Positions 6,899 to 14,281 are shown, counted from the first letter of the stretch. The stretch: 19,938 nt of DNA from Planctomycetota bacterium (GCA_024278415.1 JAJRTI010000958.1:1-19938); one strand, 5' to 3'. Notes: generated from the sequence alone by a model not told the origin. Translations and numbers: made by a program.

Positions 6899-8655
6899 GT
6901 CGTCTCGATCACGGCCTGCCGCGTCTGGACGCTGTGCAGCCGCTCGGCGTCGAACTTCTCGCTGCGGTCGAAGAAGTAGATCCCGTTCTGCTCCTGGAAC
7001 ACGTCGGTCAGTTGCGTGTAGCAGTAGCCGAACATGTTGGGGTCGTCGAGCAGCACGTTGCACAGCGCTTCGAAGCGTTCGTAGAACTCGTCGATACTCT
7101 TGGGGCGCTCGCCGTAGCCCCAGGAGTCTTCGTCTTCCGCGGCCTGAGGGTTCCACCAGATGCCGCCGAACTCGCTCACGAAGAACGGCTGCCCGTTGTA
7201 GGGGATGTTCCACGGCTTGTCGGCCGGGCCGTTTTGAAACGGCCGGCCCTCGGCCAGGCCCGCCTGGTTGGCTGCAAGCTTCTCCGCGTTTTGCTGGTAG
7301 TCGTGGCAGTCGTAGATGTCCGACTCGGGCACGCGGTGCGAGTAGCCCGACGTGTCCAGCACGGGCCGCGTCGGGTCCATGGCCTTGCACGCGAGGAACA
7401 GCCCGCGGGTCAGATCCTCCAGGCCGACGATGCGCTCCTGGATGGGCTGTGCGGTTTCGTTGAGCGGACACCAGCCGATGATGCTGGGGTGCGAGAAGTC
7501 GCGCTCCAGCACTTCGAGCCACTGCGTGATATACGTCGCGGGGGGGGCGTCGCGGTCGATGCCCCAATCGCCAAACTCGCCCCACACGAGGTAGCCCAGC
7601 TTGTCGGCATGGTAGAGGAAACGCTCCTCGAACACCTTCTGGTGCAGCCGCGCGCCGTTGAACCCCGCGGCCATGGACAACTCGATGTCGCGGCGCAGCG
7701 CGGCGTCGCTCGCCGCGGTCATGAGGCCGTCCGGGTAGTAGCCCTGGTCGAGCACGAGCCGCTGGAAAACCGTCTCGCCGTTGATCTTCACGGCCATGCC
7801 GTCGATCGCCACGCCGCGTAGGCCCGCGTAGCTCGCGGCCTTGTCGGCCGCGATGCCGGCCTCGTCGAGCAACTCGATGTCGATATCGTAGAGGAACGGG
7901 TCGGCCGGCGACCACAATTTGCGCTCCAGCGCCGGGATGGGCAACGTCAACTGCGGCAGGAAGTCCCGGCCGCATTCGACAATCTCGGATGACACGTCCT
8001 CGCCGTTCGCCTTGAGCGTCGCGCGCACTTTCATGCCGGCCTGGACGCGATGGACCGGCAGCACGAGGTGGAAGCACGAGCCGCCCACGTCGGGCATGAT
8101 GCGCGGCCGGAGCAGGTGCGACTCAGGCACGGGCTCCATCCACACGCTTTGCCAGATGCCGGTGGTGCGCGTGTAGCGGCAGCCGTAGTTCTCGTACCGG
8201 TCCGACTGCTTGCCCATCGGCTTGGGCCCGCGCGGGTCGCGTGCGCGCACGACGATGGCCGCGGTCTCGCCCGGCTTGGCCGCGCGGCTGAGGTAGCACG
8301 TAAACGGCGAGAAGCCGCCGCGGTGCCGGCCCACCTCCTCGCCGTTGACCCACACCGTCGCGTCGTAGTCCACGGCCTGGAAGTGCAGCAACACCTCGCG
8401 CCCGGCCCACGCGCTCGGGATCTCGACCTCGCGGCGATACCACACCGCGTTCATGAAGTCCACGTGCTCCACGCCCGACAGCTTCGACTCCGGGCAAAAC
8501 GGCACGACGATTGTGTCTTTGAGTTCCTTGCCGCGCAGGCCGCGCGCCAGGCCGCTGTCGCCGGCGTCGATCTCGAACTGCCACTCACCGTTGAGGCAGA
8601 GCCAGTCGTCGCGGACAAACTGCGGACGCGGGTATTCGGGACGGGGGATGGTCAT
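6895..8655 (-). CDS. Glycoside hydrolase family 2 protein (beta-galactosidase/beta-glucuronidase type)
   Basis: A 586-residue retaining exo-beta-glycosidase. The N-terminal jelly-roll sugar-binding domain (about 10-190) includes LNGEWQF and VWVNGEEVGRHRGGFSPF. An Ig-like domain follows (about 190-285), then a TIM barrel (about 286-575). The predicted acid/base is E400 in WCPLNE and the predicted nucleophile is E495 in FVSEFGG; the 95-residue spacing fits GH2. The substrate (galactoside, glucuronide, mannoside or other) cannot be read. No signal peptide, so it is probably cytoplasmic and acts on imported oligosaccharides. The start ATG is preceded by AGGAG at 11 nt. Second gene of the operon, 78 bp after the URO-D-like gene, overlapping the membrane-protein gene by 4 bp. 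It is compact and lacks extra C-terminal domains. Confidence 0.93.
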   Translation of the reverse strand: MTIPRPEYPRPQFVRDDWLCLNGEWQFEIDAGDSGLARGLRGKELKDTIVVPFCPESKLSGVEHVDFMNAVWYRREVEIPSAWAGREVLLHFQAVDYDATVWVNGEEVGRHRGGFSPFTCYLSRAAKPGETAAIVVRARDPRGPKPMGKQSDRYENYGCRYTRTTGIWQSVWMEPVPESHLLRPRIMPDVGGSCFHLVLPVHRVQAGMKVRATLKANGEDVSSEIVECGRDFLPQLTLPIPALERKLWSPADPFLYDIDIELLDEAGIAADKAASYAGLRGVAIDGMAVKINGETVFQRLVLDQGYYPDGLMTAASDAALRRDIELSMAAGFNGARLHQKVFEERFLYHADKLGYLVWGEFGDWGIDRDAPPATYITQWLEVLERDFSHPSIIGWCPLNETAQPIQERIVGLEDLTRGLFLACKAMDPTRPVLDTSGYSHRVPESDIYDCHDYQQNAEKLAANQAGLAEGRPFQNGPADKPWNIPYNGQPFFVSEFGGIWWNPQAAEDEDSWGYGERPKSIDEFYERFEALCNVLLDDPNMFGYCYTQLTDVFQEQNGIYFFDRSEKFDAERLHSVQTRQAVIETT

Positions 8656-8684
8656 CGTTCGTGAATCTCCTCTACTGTTCTTCC

Positions 8685-8722
8685 TTTGCGCCTCTGCGCC
8701 TTCGCGTCCGCCGTACGGCGGA
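8685..8722. repeat. Three 8-bp tandem units followed by a perfect palindrome
   Basis: TTTGCGCC, TCTGCGCC and TTCGCGTC (8685-8708) are degenerate tandem octamers. They run into the perfect 16-bp palindrome TCCGCCGTACGGCGGA (8707-8722). Both sit in the 78-bp gap between the URO-D-like and GH2 genes, just after the URO-D-like stop. The hairpin may stabilise or attenuate the operon message. Confidence 0.5.
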
Positions 8723-8733
8723 TTGCGTTTCTC

Positions 8734-9933
8734 TCAGCGATCGTACCGGCCGTATTCCTGTATCGCGGCCATGATGAGCCGCATGCCGGTCAGGCGCGAG
8801 CCGTTGTTGATCGAGCCGGCCGTAGCGAAGACGAGGCCCTTCTTCTCGCGGGCCATCTCGAAGTCGCGCAGGAACTCCGCCACGATGCCGACCTCGTCGT
8901 TGCGGCTGAGCGTGAACGGCGCGAGCTGGCCTTGGATGGCCGCGTGCGGGAGGTGCTCGCGGATTTCGTCCACCATGACCGGCGGCCCAAAGTTGGTCCA
9001 GTGCAGATCGAGCCGGCCCAGGATGGGCAAGAGGTGGCGCATGTCCGAGTCCGAGTGCTGGCCGCGGCGGTCGTCGGGGTCCGGCGCGTAGCGGTCGGCC
9101 ATGCCTTTCCAGATCGGGTAGCCGAAGAACTCGTACATGTCCGCATTGAGCAGACAGCAGTTGTCATCTGCGAACGACCAGCCGCGCGGCGCGGTCTCAG
9201 GCGTGTACCCCGCCTCCTCGTCGAGGATGCGCGCCCGCTCGAGCATGGCCTTGAGGATCAGATCGCGGTAGCGCGCGGCGAGGCCGGGGTTGTCGACGAT
9301 CAGGAAGATGAGGTTCTCGGGGCCGTATACCGACGTGGCGAACGTGACGGGGCCGCGCTGGCTGCGGTATAGGCCCGGCTTCTTGCCAAGCGCCATGAGC
9401 CGCGTCTTCTCCTCTTCCCAGTTCGGCGGCAGGATAAACTCCCGCAGGTTCTCCAGCCGCGCTTCGACGCGGTCGAGCAGCGCCTTGAGTTCATCTTCGT
9501 TGTCTGCGGCTTGCTGGAGCCAGTACGATTCGCCGCGCCACTCGTTCTTGGCCTCGAAGATGTCGTGGAGCGCCTTCACGCCCGGGTAACCCGGCGTCGG
9601 GTCCGGCGGCCCGGGCTCGCGTAGCACGCGGCGGCCGACGATCTTCTCCGCGAGGTCGTTGTACTTGGGGAAGTGCTCGGCTTGATACTCGCGCTTCTGG
9701 AGCGCCCAGTAGTCGGCCGCGAGGCCCAACTCGTCGAACACGCACTCCGCGGACATCATCATGCCCAGCGGGGCTTGCGGGCAGTCGGCGGCGAACGGGT
9801 CCTTGCGCGCCTTGTCCTGGTCCTCCCAAAATCGGTCGAGGTCGACCGGCGCGAGGCCGTTGTTCGCGTGGGTCTTGGCGACAAGCTTCTCGGCTTGTTC
9901 GATGTGCTCGGGCTTGACGTTGATTCGGCTCAT
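8734..9933 (-). CDS. Uroporphyrinogen decarboxylase (URO-D)-like protein, probable methyltransferase-type enzyme
   Basis: The protein has 399 residues starting MSRINVKPEHIEQAEKLV, with GGAG four bases before the ATG. The frame stays open upstream, but those residues are not protein-like. Recognisable parts are MMMSAECVFDELGL, a central MYEFFGYPIWK region, and GQHSDSDMRHLLPILGRLDL, similar to the HSDGN-like block of URO-D/MtaA proteins, then the C-terminal end GSINNGSRLTGMRLIMAAIQEYGRYDR. True haem-pathway HemE is unlikely: the sequence is diverged and the neighbours are sugar genes. Proteins of this clade often accompany sugar-catabolic clusters in related environmental bacteria and may handle methyl groups, but the reaction is not established. 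First gene of the operon, under the extended -10 promoter at 10056-10064. Confidence 0.85.
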   Translation of the reverse strand: MSRINVKPEHIEQAEKLVAKTHANNGLAPVDLDRFWEDQDKARKDPFAADCPQAPLGMMMSAECVFDELGLAADYWALQKREYQAEHFPKYNDLAEKIVGRRVLREPGPPDPTPGYPGVKALHDIFEAKNEWRGESYWLQQAADNEDELKALLDRVEARLENLREFILPPNWEEEKTRLMALGKKPGLYRSQRGPVTFATSVYGPENLIFLIVDNPGLAARYRDLILKAMLERARILDEEAGYTPETAPRGWSFADDNCCLLNADMYEFFGYPIWKGMADRYAPDPDDRRGQHSDSDMRHLLPILGRLDLHWTNFGPPVMVDEIREHLPHAAIQGQLAPFTLSRNDEVGIVAEFLRDFEMAREKKGLVFATAGSINNGSRLTGMRLIMAAIQEYGRYDR

Positions 9934-10055
9934 GGAACTCCAGCCGTTGAGTGATGCAAGGCGAGGCATTTGCGCGGATCGCCAGCTTGCTTGTCTGGGG
10001 TGGGGCACACGGTCCACACCGCAAACGCCTCAGGGCGAACCGCCAGCGACGCGAC

Positions 10056-10064
10056 ATTATAGCA
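10056..10064 (-). promoter_or_regulatory. Extended -10 promoter for the URO-D/GH2/membrane-protein operon
   Basis: On the minus strand this reads TGCTATAAT, a perfect TATAAT with the extended TGN motif. A -35 box at the right distance is poor (CTTCCG), as is normal for extended -10 promoters. The predicted start is near 10049, giving a leader of about 115 nt before 9933. It lies back to back with the plus-strand promoter at 10109-10136, so a shared regulator could control both sides. Confidence 0.6.
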
Positions 10065-10108
10065 GCGATTGCCCCGTACGGAAGCCAGGCGCCGAGACCG
10101 CGCGGCGC

Positions 10109-10136
10109 TTGATCGACGACGCGAAAAGCCTACAAT
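10109..10136 (+). promoter_or_regulatory. Candidate sigma70 promoter for the dehydrogenase pair
   Basis: TTGATC (10109-10114) and TACAAT (10131-10136) are spaced by 16 bp; they match consensus at 4/6 and 5/6. Transcription from about 10143 would give a 150-nt leader before the GTG at 10292. It diverges from the minus-strand promoter about 50 bp away. Confidence 0.45.
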
Positions 10137-10277
10137 CCCCTGCCTTGCCCTCTCCCGGTTTCCGAACTCCTGCCCGTCGGTCGTCTTCGCCAAACTTCGA
10201 GCACGCCGGCGAGCAGCCCATAGATCAGACATTAGGGACTCTCACCCCTCGTCCACAGCCAGAACGAAAGCTATCCC

Positions 10278-10283
10278 AAGGAG
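10278..10283 (+). promoter_or_regulatory. Shine-Dalgarno site that fixes a GTG start
   Basis: AAGGAG sits eight bases before GTG at 10292, where the protein begins VKALVLEAYNQF, the expected start for this dehydrogenase family. The frame is open for another 530 bp upstream, but that sequence is intergenic and not protein-like, so this site decides the start. Confidence 0.8.
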
Positions 10284-10291
10284 CGCGCGGC

Positions 10292-11323
10292 GTGAAGGCA
10301 CTTGTGCTCGAAGCGTATAACCAGTTCGTCTACAAAGACGCGCCCGTGCCCAAGATCGGCCCGGAGGACGTGCTCATCCGCGTCAAAGCCTGCGGCATCT
10401 GCGGCAGCGACGTGCACGGCATGGACGGCAGCACCGGCCGGCGCATCCCCCCGCTCATCATGGGCCACGAGGCCGCGGGAGTCATCGAGACGCTCGGCGA
10501 CGCGGTCGCGGGCTGGAGCGTCGGCGACCGCGTCACGTTCGACTCCACCATCTACTGCGGCAAGTGCTGGCACTGCCGGCGCGGGGAGATCAACCTCTGC
10601 GACGACCGCCGCGTGCTGGGCGTGTCGCCGGGCGAGTACCGGCAGCACGGCGCGTTCGCCGAATACGTCGCCGTGCCCCAGCACATCCTCTACGCCATGC
10701 CCGACGGTCTGTCGTTCGAGCATGCGGCCACAGTCGAACCCCTGTCCATCGCGGTGCACGCGGTCGGCCGCGCGCCGATCACGCTCGACGACTCCGCGGT
10801 CGTGGTCGGCTGCGGCATGATCGGCCTGCTCGCGGTGCAGGCGCTCCGCGCGGCCGGCGTGGGCACGCTCATCGCGGTCGACGTGGACTCCATGAAGCTT
10901 GTCCTCGCGCAGCAGTTCGGCGCGGACGTGGTGCTGCGTTCGGATGAGCAGGACGTCGCGGCCAAAGTGCACGATCTGACGCACGGCCGCGGAGCGGACC
11001 TGTCGTACGAGGTCGTCGGCATCGACGCGACGCAGAAGCTCGCGGTGCAGAGCCTGCGCAAGGGCGGCTCCTGCGTGCTCGTGGGCAACCGCGAGCCCAC
11101 CGGCGAGCTGCTCTTCCAGCACATCGTCACCCGCGAGATCACGGTCTACGGCTCCTGCGCGTCCCGCGGCGAGTACCCCGCGTGCCTCGACATGATGGCC
11201 TGCGGCGCCATCGACGTCGCGCCGCTCATCAGCGCGGCCGCGCCGCTCGCCGAGGGAGCCGAATGGTTCCAGCGGCTCTACGACGCGAAGGGGCCGCTGA
11301 TGAAGGTGGTGCTCGTGCCGTAA
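10292..11323 (+). CDS. Zinc-dependent medium-chain alcohol/polyol dehydrogenase
   Basis: A 343-residue member of the MDR superfamily, close in layout to sorbitol, threonine and sugar-phosphate dehydrogenases. It oxidises a secondary alcohol with NAD(P). Predicted catalytic-zinc ligands are C37 (CGICGSDVHG), H59 and E60 (GHEAAG), with a Glu in VEPL. The structural zinc lobe has C89, C92, C95 and C103 with the classic spacing. The Rossmann fold carries GCGMIG, and the following acidic AVDVDSMK suggests NAD rather than NADP. The start is GTG with AAGGAG. The short-chain dehydrogenase gene follows 45 bp later, likely in the same operon, and the pair diverges from the GH2 operon. This suggests oxidation of sugars or polyols released there. 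The exact substrate is unknown. Confidence 0.93.
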   Translation: MKALVLEAYNQFVYKDAPVPKIGPEDVLIRVKACGICGSDVHGMDGSTGRRIPPLIMGHEAAGVIETLGDAVAGWSVGDRVTFDSTIYCGKCWHCRRGEINLCDDRRVLGVSPGEYRQHGAFAEYVAVPQHILYAMPDGLSFEHAATVEPLSIAVHAVGRAPITLDDSAVVVGCGMIGLLAVQALRAAGVGTLIAVDVDSMKLVLAQQFGADVVLRSDEQDVAAKVHDLTHGRGADLSYEVVGIDATQKLAVQSLRKGGSCVLVGNREPTGELLFQHIVTREITVYGSCASRGEYPACLDMMACGAIDVAPLISAAAPLAEGAEWFQRLYDAKGPLMKVVLVP

Positions 11324-11326
11324 AGC

Positions 11327-11347
11327 GTGAAACGTAAAACGTAAGCG
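11327..11347 (+). repeat. Three tandem 7-bp units between the two dehydrogenase genes
   Basis: GTGAAAC, GTAAAAC and GTAAGCG are degenerate tandem heptamers starting four bases after the upstream stop codon. They are AT-richer than their surroundings. Similar GTGAAACGTAAAACGT strings occur as intergenic repeats in other bacteria, from memory. The unit count could vary between strains. Confidence 0.5.
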
Positions 11348-11368
11348 GAATGGAGAATCGAGAACCTC

Positions 11369-12160
11369 ATGTCCCACAACTTCTTCGACCTAACGAGCAA
11401 AGTTGCCCTCGTGACTGGCGCCAGCCGCGGGCTCGGCCAGTACATGGGCCGCGCGCTCGCGCGCGCCGGCGCGGACCTCGTCATCACGAGCCGCACGCTC
11501 GAATCACTGGAGCCGTTCAAGGAGGAAGTCGAGGCCTTGGGCCGACGCGCGGCGCCGGTGCAACTCGACGTGCGGGACCACGACAGCATCCAGGCCATGG
11601 CCGACGCCGCGGTCGACGCGTACGGCAAGGTCGACATCCTCGTGAACAACGCTGGCTGCAACATCCGCAAGCCGGCGGTCGAGGTCACGTGGGACGATTG
11701 GAACACGATCCTCGACACGAACTTGCGCGGTGCGTTCTTTGTCGCGCAGGCCATTGCGACGCGCACGATGATCCCGCGCCAGTACGGCCGCATCATCAAC
11801 ATTGGGTCCGTCACGTGTGTGGCTGGGTACGCGGGCCTTGCGCCGTACTGCGCGAGCCGCGGGGGCGTGAAGCAGATGACCATGGCCCTCGCCGACGACT
11901 GGGGAGTCCACGGCATCACGGTGAACTGCCTCGCGCCGGGCTGGTTCAAGACCGAGCAGAACAAGATGCTCTACGAGAACCCAGGGTGGGTCGACTACCT
12001 CTGCGACCGCATCCCCCTCAAGCGCCCGGGCCAGCCCCACGACCTCGACGGCGCGGTCGTGTTCCTCGCATCCGACGCGAGCGAATACGTGACCGCGCAG
12101 ACGCTGCTCGTGGACGGCGGCATCTCCGGCGGCGCGACCAAGGCGACGGTCGCGCAGTGA
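11369..12160 (+). CDS. Short-chain dehydrogenase/reductase (SDR), gluconate 5-dehydrogenase-like
   Basis: The protein has 263 residues, the normal classical-SDR length. It shows the cofactor motif TGASRGLG (residues 16-23), NNAG (about 93-96) and catalytic S147 and Y160 with the canonical 13-residue spacing. The position of the catalytic Lys (YxxxK) is Arg: YCASR, R164. The codon is CGC, at least two changes from a Lys codon, so a single read error does not explain it. The C-terminus VDGGISGG is typical. The overall pattern resembles sugar-acid or 3-ketoacyl SDRs; sugar oxidation fits the neighbours. GGAGA lies 12 bases before the ATG. It follows the zinc dehydrogenase by 45 bp, probably co-transcribed. 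Activity with Arg at this position needs testing. Confidence 0.92.
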   Translation: MSHNFFDLTSKVALVTGASRGLGQYMGRALARAGADLVITSRTLESLEPFKEEVEALGRRAAPVQLDVRDHDSIQAMADAAVDAYGKVDILVNNAGCNIRKPAVEVTWDDWNTILDTNLRGAFFVAQAIATRTMIPRQYGRIINIGSVTCVAGYAGLAPYCASRGGVKQMTMALADDWGVHGITVNCLAPGWFKTEQNKMLYENPGWVDYLCDRIPLKRPGQPHDLDGAVVFLASDASEYVTAQTLLVDGGISGGATKATVAQ

Positions 12161-12284
12161 CGCCGCACTCCACACGCGTGGCGCTCCCGCCAGGCCCTAT
12201 CGCTGCAAGTCCTCGAAGCCACCACTCCCTCCGCCAACAGGCGCAACGCCAGAACGCGCCTTCCCCTGCGCGGACGGTGCACAA
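12161..12284. other. Non-coding stretch after the SDR gene
   Basis: I see no protein-like frame and no convincing terminator with a T-run. It leads into the repeat cluster at 12285-12826. Confidence 0.4.
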
Positions 12285-12331
12285 CAACTTCTTGTTTCTT
12301 GTCGCGGTTCCTCACGCATAAGGCACTACGC
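12285..12331 (+). repeat. Short dispersed repeat, copy 2 (partner at 166-212)
   Basis: It begins CAACTTCTTGTTT and ends TAAGGCACTA, matching 166-212 at about 80%. It abuts the second REP doublet with no gap, so it appears to be its upstream flank in the complete form of the composite repeat. Confidence 0.6.
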
Positions 12332-12416
12332 TTGTAGTAGGCCCGTGAGGGCCTTCCGCTCGGGTGACGATTCGCCGTTGGAACAGAGGGCGCCCTTACG
12401 GTCGCCACTACGAGCG
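12332..12416 (+). repeat. REP doublet (BIME-like), copy 2
   Basis: This 85-bp copy is identical to copy 3 at 12616-12700. Left unit: GTAG plus hairpin AGGCCC-GTGA-GGGCCT (12339-12354, GNRA-type loop). Right unit on the other strand: GTAG plus GGCGACC-GTAA-GGGCGCC, also with a GNRA-type loop. AGGGCGCCCT (12387-12396) is a perfect palindrome. Confidence 0.72.
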
Positions 12417-12548
12417 AGCCGCTCCCGCGGCCGCACAGCACATTTCAGACGTGCCACGACACTGGGCGCTGCCAGCCAAAGCGCCGTCAAGCCGGCGCAC
12501 TCCACAACGGAGCGCATCGACATCATGTTGTCGTTCGAAAAGCGGTAA
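12332..12548 (+). repeat. Composite repeat unit, copy 1 (REP doublet plus 130-bp tail)
   Basis: The 217-bp unit is repeated at 12616-12826 (211 bp) with only about 15 differences including a 4-bp gap. Beyond the REP doublet the tail contains hairpins such as GGCGCT/AGCGCC and CTCC/GGAG. It ends with near-palindrome CGACATCATGTTGTCG and then ...CGGTAA. Short frames crossing it are repeat artefacts, not genes. Confidence 0.75.
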
Positions 12549-12615
12549 CGCACTAGGCCTTCTCTGGCGTGCGTGGCAGCGGGTGCAGGGGGATAGCCGC
12601 CGGGGTGCGTCGCGC

Positions 12616-12700
12616 TTGTAGTAGGCCCGTGAGGGCCTTCCGCTCGGGTGACGATTCGCCGTTGGAACAGAGGGCGCCCTTACGGTCGCCACTACGAGCG
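12616..12700 (+). repeat. REP doublet (BIME-like), copy 3
   Basis: Identical over all 85 bp to copy 2. The lack of any difference, while the tail has diverged slightly, suggests recent duplication, conversion or selection on the doublet itself. Confidence 0.72.
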
Positions 12701-12826
12701 GGTCGCGCCCGCGGCCGACATTTCAGACGTGCCGCAACACTAGGCGCTGCCAGCCAAAGCGCCGTCGAGCCGGCGCACTCCACAACGGAGCGCATCGACA
12801 ACATGTTGTCGTTCGAACACCGGTAA
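12616..12826 (+). repeat. Composite repeat unit, copy 2
   Basis: Direct repeat of 12332-12548, separated from it by 67 bp. Its tail holds the perfect 16-bp palindrome CGACAACATGTTGTCG (12796-12811). It ends five bases before the stop codon of the minus-strand glycosidase-like gene, so it may serve as that gene's 3' end. Confidence 0.75.
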
Positions 12827-12830
12827 GGGC

Positions 12831-14228
12831 CTACCGTTCGATCTTCAGGTGCACCACCGCGGGGCCATCGAATGGCGCGCTCAACTCCTGTTTGCTGCCG
12901 CCCAGGGTTTGCCCCTCGGCCGTGGTCTTGCCACTCAGGCAATCCATCCACTCGACGCGCAACGGGGCTTGCGCATCGGTGAGGTCCACGGTCACCGACC
13001 CGCCCTTGGGCAGGTACACGAGGTACTCCTTGCCCGGCGCGGCGAGGCAGTACTTCGTTGACGCCAAGTCCAGCCGCGGCTCCATCGCGGCCAAGTCGCA
13101 GCGCTTCGCGCAGGCGAGTGCGTGGCCCATGGCCGCGCGGGTCACGTCCCACTTCGGGTCCGGCTGCGCAGGCGAGTGGATGCGGTAGTCCGTGTAGTGG
13201 TCCATGAGGATGAAGTGGTTCCCGCGGAGCAGGTTCTTCCACACCCATGATGGATCGTGAGTCCAGGGCTGAACGTGGTCGGTATCGAGCACAATGATCT
13301 TGCGCCCGTCCGCGGCCGGCGGATCGCTGATGTAGCGTTTGCCTACCGGCGAGATCCAGTCGGCCGGGCTGGCGAAAAGCGCCGAGTTCCGGATCGGGGA
13401 GCCGGTCATGCCCACGACGTGCTGCTTGGGCTTGCCGGCCTCGTACTGCCTGATGAAGCGGATCATGTGGTACTGCCACCGCACCGAGCCCACGTGGCTC
13501 TCGTTGCTGATTTCCCACAGCACGTTGTCCAGGTCGTTCAGCGTGTCGATGGTCTTGCGCACGTAATCCTCTTGGAGCCTCGTGATCGCGGCAACCTTCA
13601 ACTCGTGCACCTCGTGCCCGGTGTCGCTGCCGTTGGGATCGCCGTCGATGCCGTTGATGTTGTTCGCCTTGTTGAACGGGTGGCCGCGCCAGGCGTTGCC
13701 CTTGCTCGCGTCGCCGCGATTCTTGGCGAGGCTGAAGCCCTGGAACAGCATGACCGCGACGTAAATGCCGCGCGCCTGCGCGGCCTCGACGCGATCGCGG
13801 AGGCGCGAGAAGTACGCGTCGTTGAACTTCGTCACGTCGAACTTCGGCTGGCCGTCGAGCGCGAGGCCGGGGCCGGTGCGCAGATACGGCAAGGGTGTGT
13901 AACGCACCGGCACGTCCGCGCTCGCGAACTGCATCCACTGCGCCTGCTCCCACGCCCACAGGCGCATGAAGTTGTGGCCGTGGCGCTGCATGAAGTCGAG
14001 GTAGCCGTCGTAGTCGAAGTTCGGGGTGGCGCCCTCGATGCCACGTTCCTGGCGATTGGCCCAGGTGTGCGAGCCGGTGAGCCAGACGGCCTGGCCGTCG
14101 GGCGTAGCGAAGTAACGCGGGTTGACGGGATGCACGCGGAGGGGACCCATGGCTTGTTCCGAGAACGATGAACGAGGGAAGACGGAAAGCACGATGCAAG
14201 CAAGCATCACGCGGGCAATCGGTTTCAT
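12831..14228 (-). CDS. Secreted glycoside hydrolase-like protein (TIM barrel, DUF4038-like)
   Basis: The protein has 465 residues. The start is MKPIARVMLACIVLSVFP, a signal peptide with probable cleavage near SFS-EQ, and AGGAGG lies nine bases upstream. A farther in-frame start exists but lacks this support. The mature protein opens with LRVHPVNPRYFATPDGQAVWLTGSHTW, typical of putative glycosidases of the DUF4038/GH140-like clan. NVLWEISNESH holds a predicted acid/base E243. A short beta-rich C-terminal domain (from about 375: EYLVYLPKGGSVTVDLTD) resembles the collagen-binding-like domain of these proteins. Likely cleaves polysaccharides outside the cytoplasm; the substrate is unknown. It is divergent from the FAD-oxidoreductase gene and convergent with the SDR gene across the repeats. 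A minus-strand -10-like TATGAT lies at 14262-14257. Confidence 0.85.
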   Translation of the reverse strand: MKPIARVMLACIVLSVFPRSSFSEQAMGPLRVHPVNPRYFATPDGQAVWLTGSHTWANRQERGIEGATPNFDYDGYLDFMQRHGHNFMRLWAWEQAQWMQFASADVPVRYTPLPYLRTGPGLALDGQPKFDVTKFNDAYFSRLRDRVEAAQARGIYVAVMLFQGFSLAKNRGDASKGNAWRGHPFNKANNINGIDGDPNGSDTGHEVHELKVAAITRLQEDYVRKTIDTLNDLDNVLWEISNESHVGSVRWQYHMIRFIRQYEAGKPKQHVVGMTGSPIRNSALFASPADWISPVGKRYISDPPAADGRKIIVLDTDHVQPWTHDPSWVWKNLLRGNHFILMDHYTDYRIHSPAQPDPKWDVTRAAMGHALACAKRCDLAAMEPRLDLASTKYCLAAPGKEYLVYLPKGGSVTVDLTDAQAPLRVEWMDCLSGKTTAEGQTLGGSKQELSAPFDGPAVVHLKIER

Positions 14229-14281
14229 GGCAGCGGACCTCCTGTTGAATGACCGTATCATAACACGACGTGCCGCCGCGC

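Noticed and set aside
6899..8077. N-terminal extension of the 692-aa membrane protein
   Set aside because: The frame is open, but it overlaps the GH2 gene on the same strand and has no membrane-like or domain-like content. The ATGA overlap at 6895-6898 gives a natural start.
8734..9933. Authentic haem-pathway HemE
   Set aside because: The sequence is diverged from HemE, has a different N-terminus and sits in a sugar-type operon, so a URO-D-like label is safer.
12326..12553. Small proteins containing SGDRKGALCSNGESSPERKALT
   Set aside because: This peptide recurs wherever the 85-bp repeat occurs and is simply its translation.
12285..12826. CRISPR array
   Set aside because: The repeats are about 210 bp, only two in tandem, with palindromic REP structure; there are no short regular spacers.
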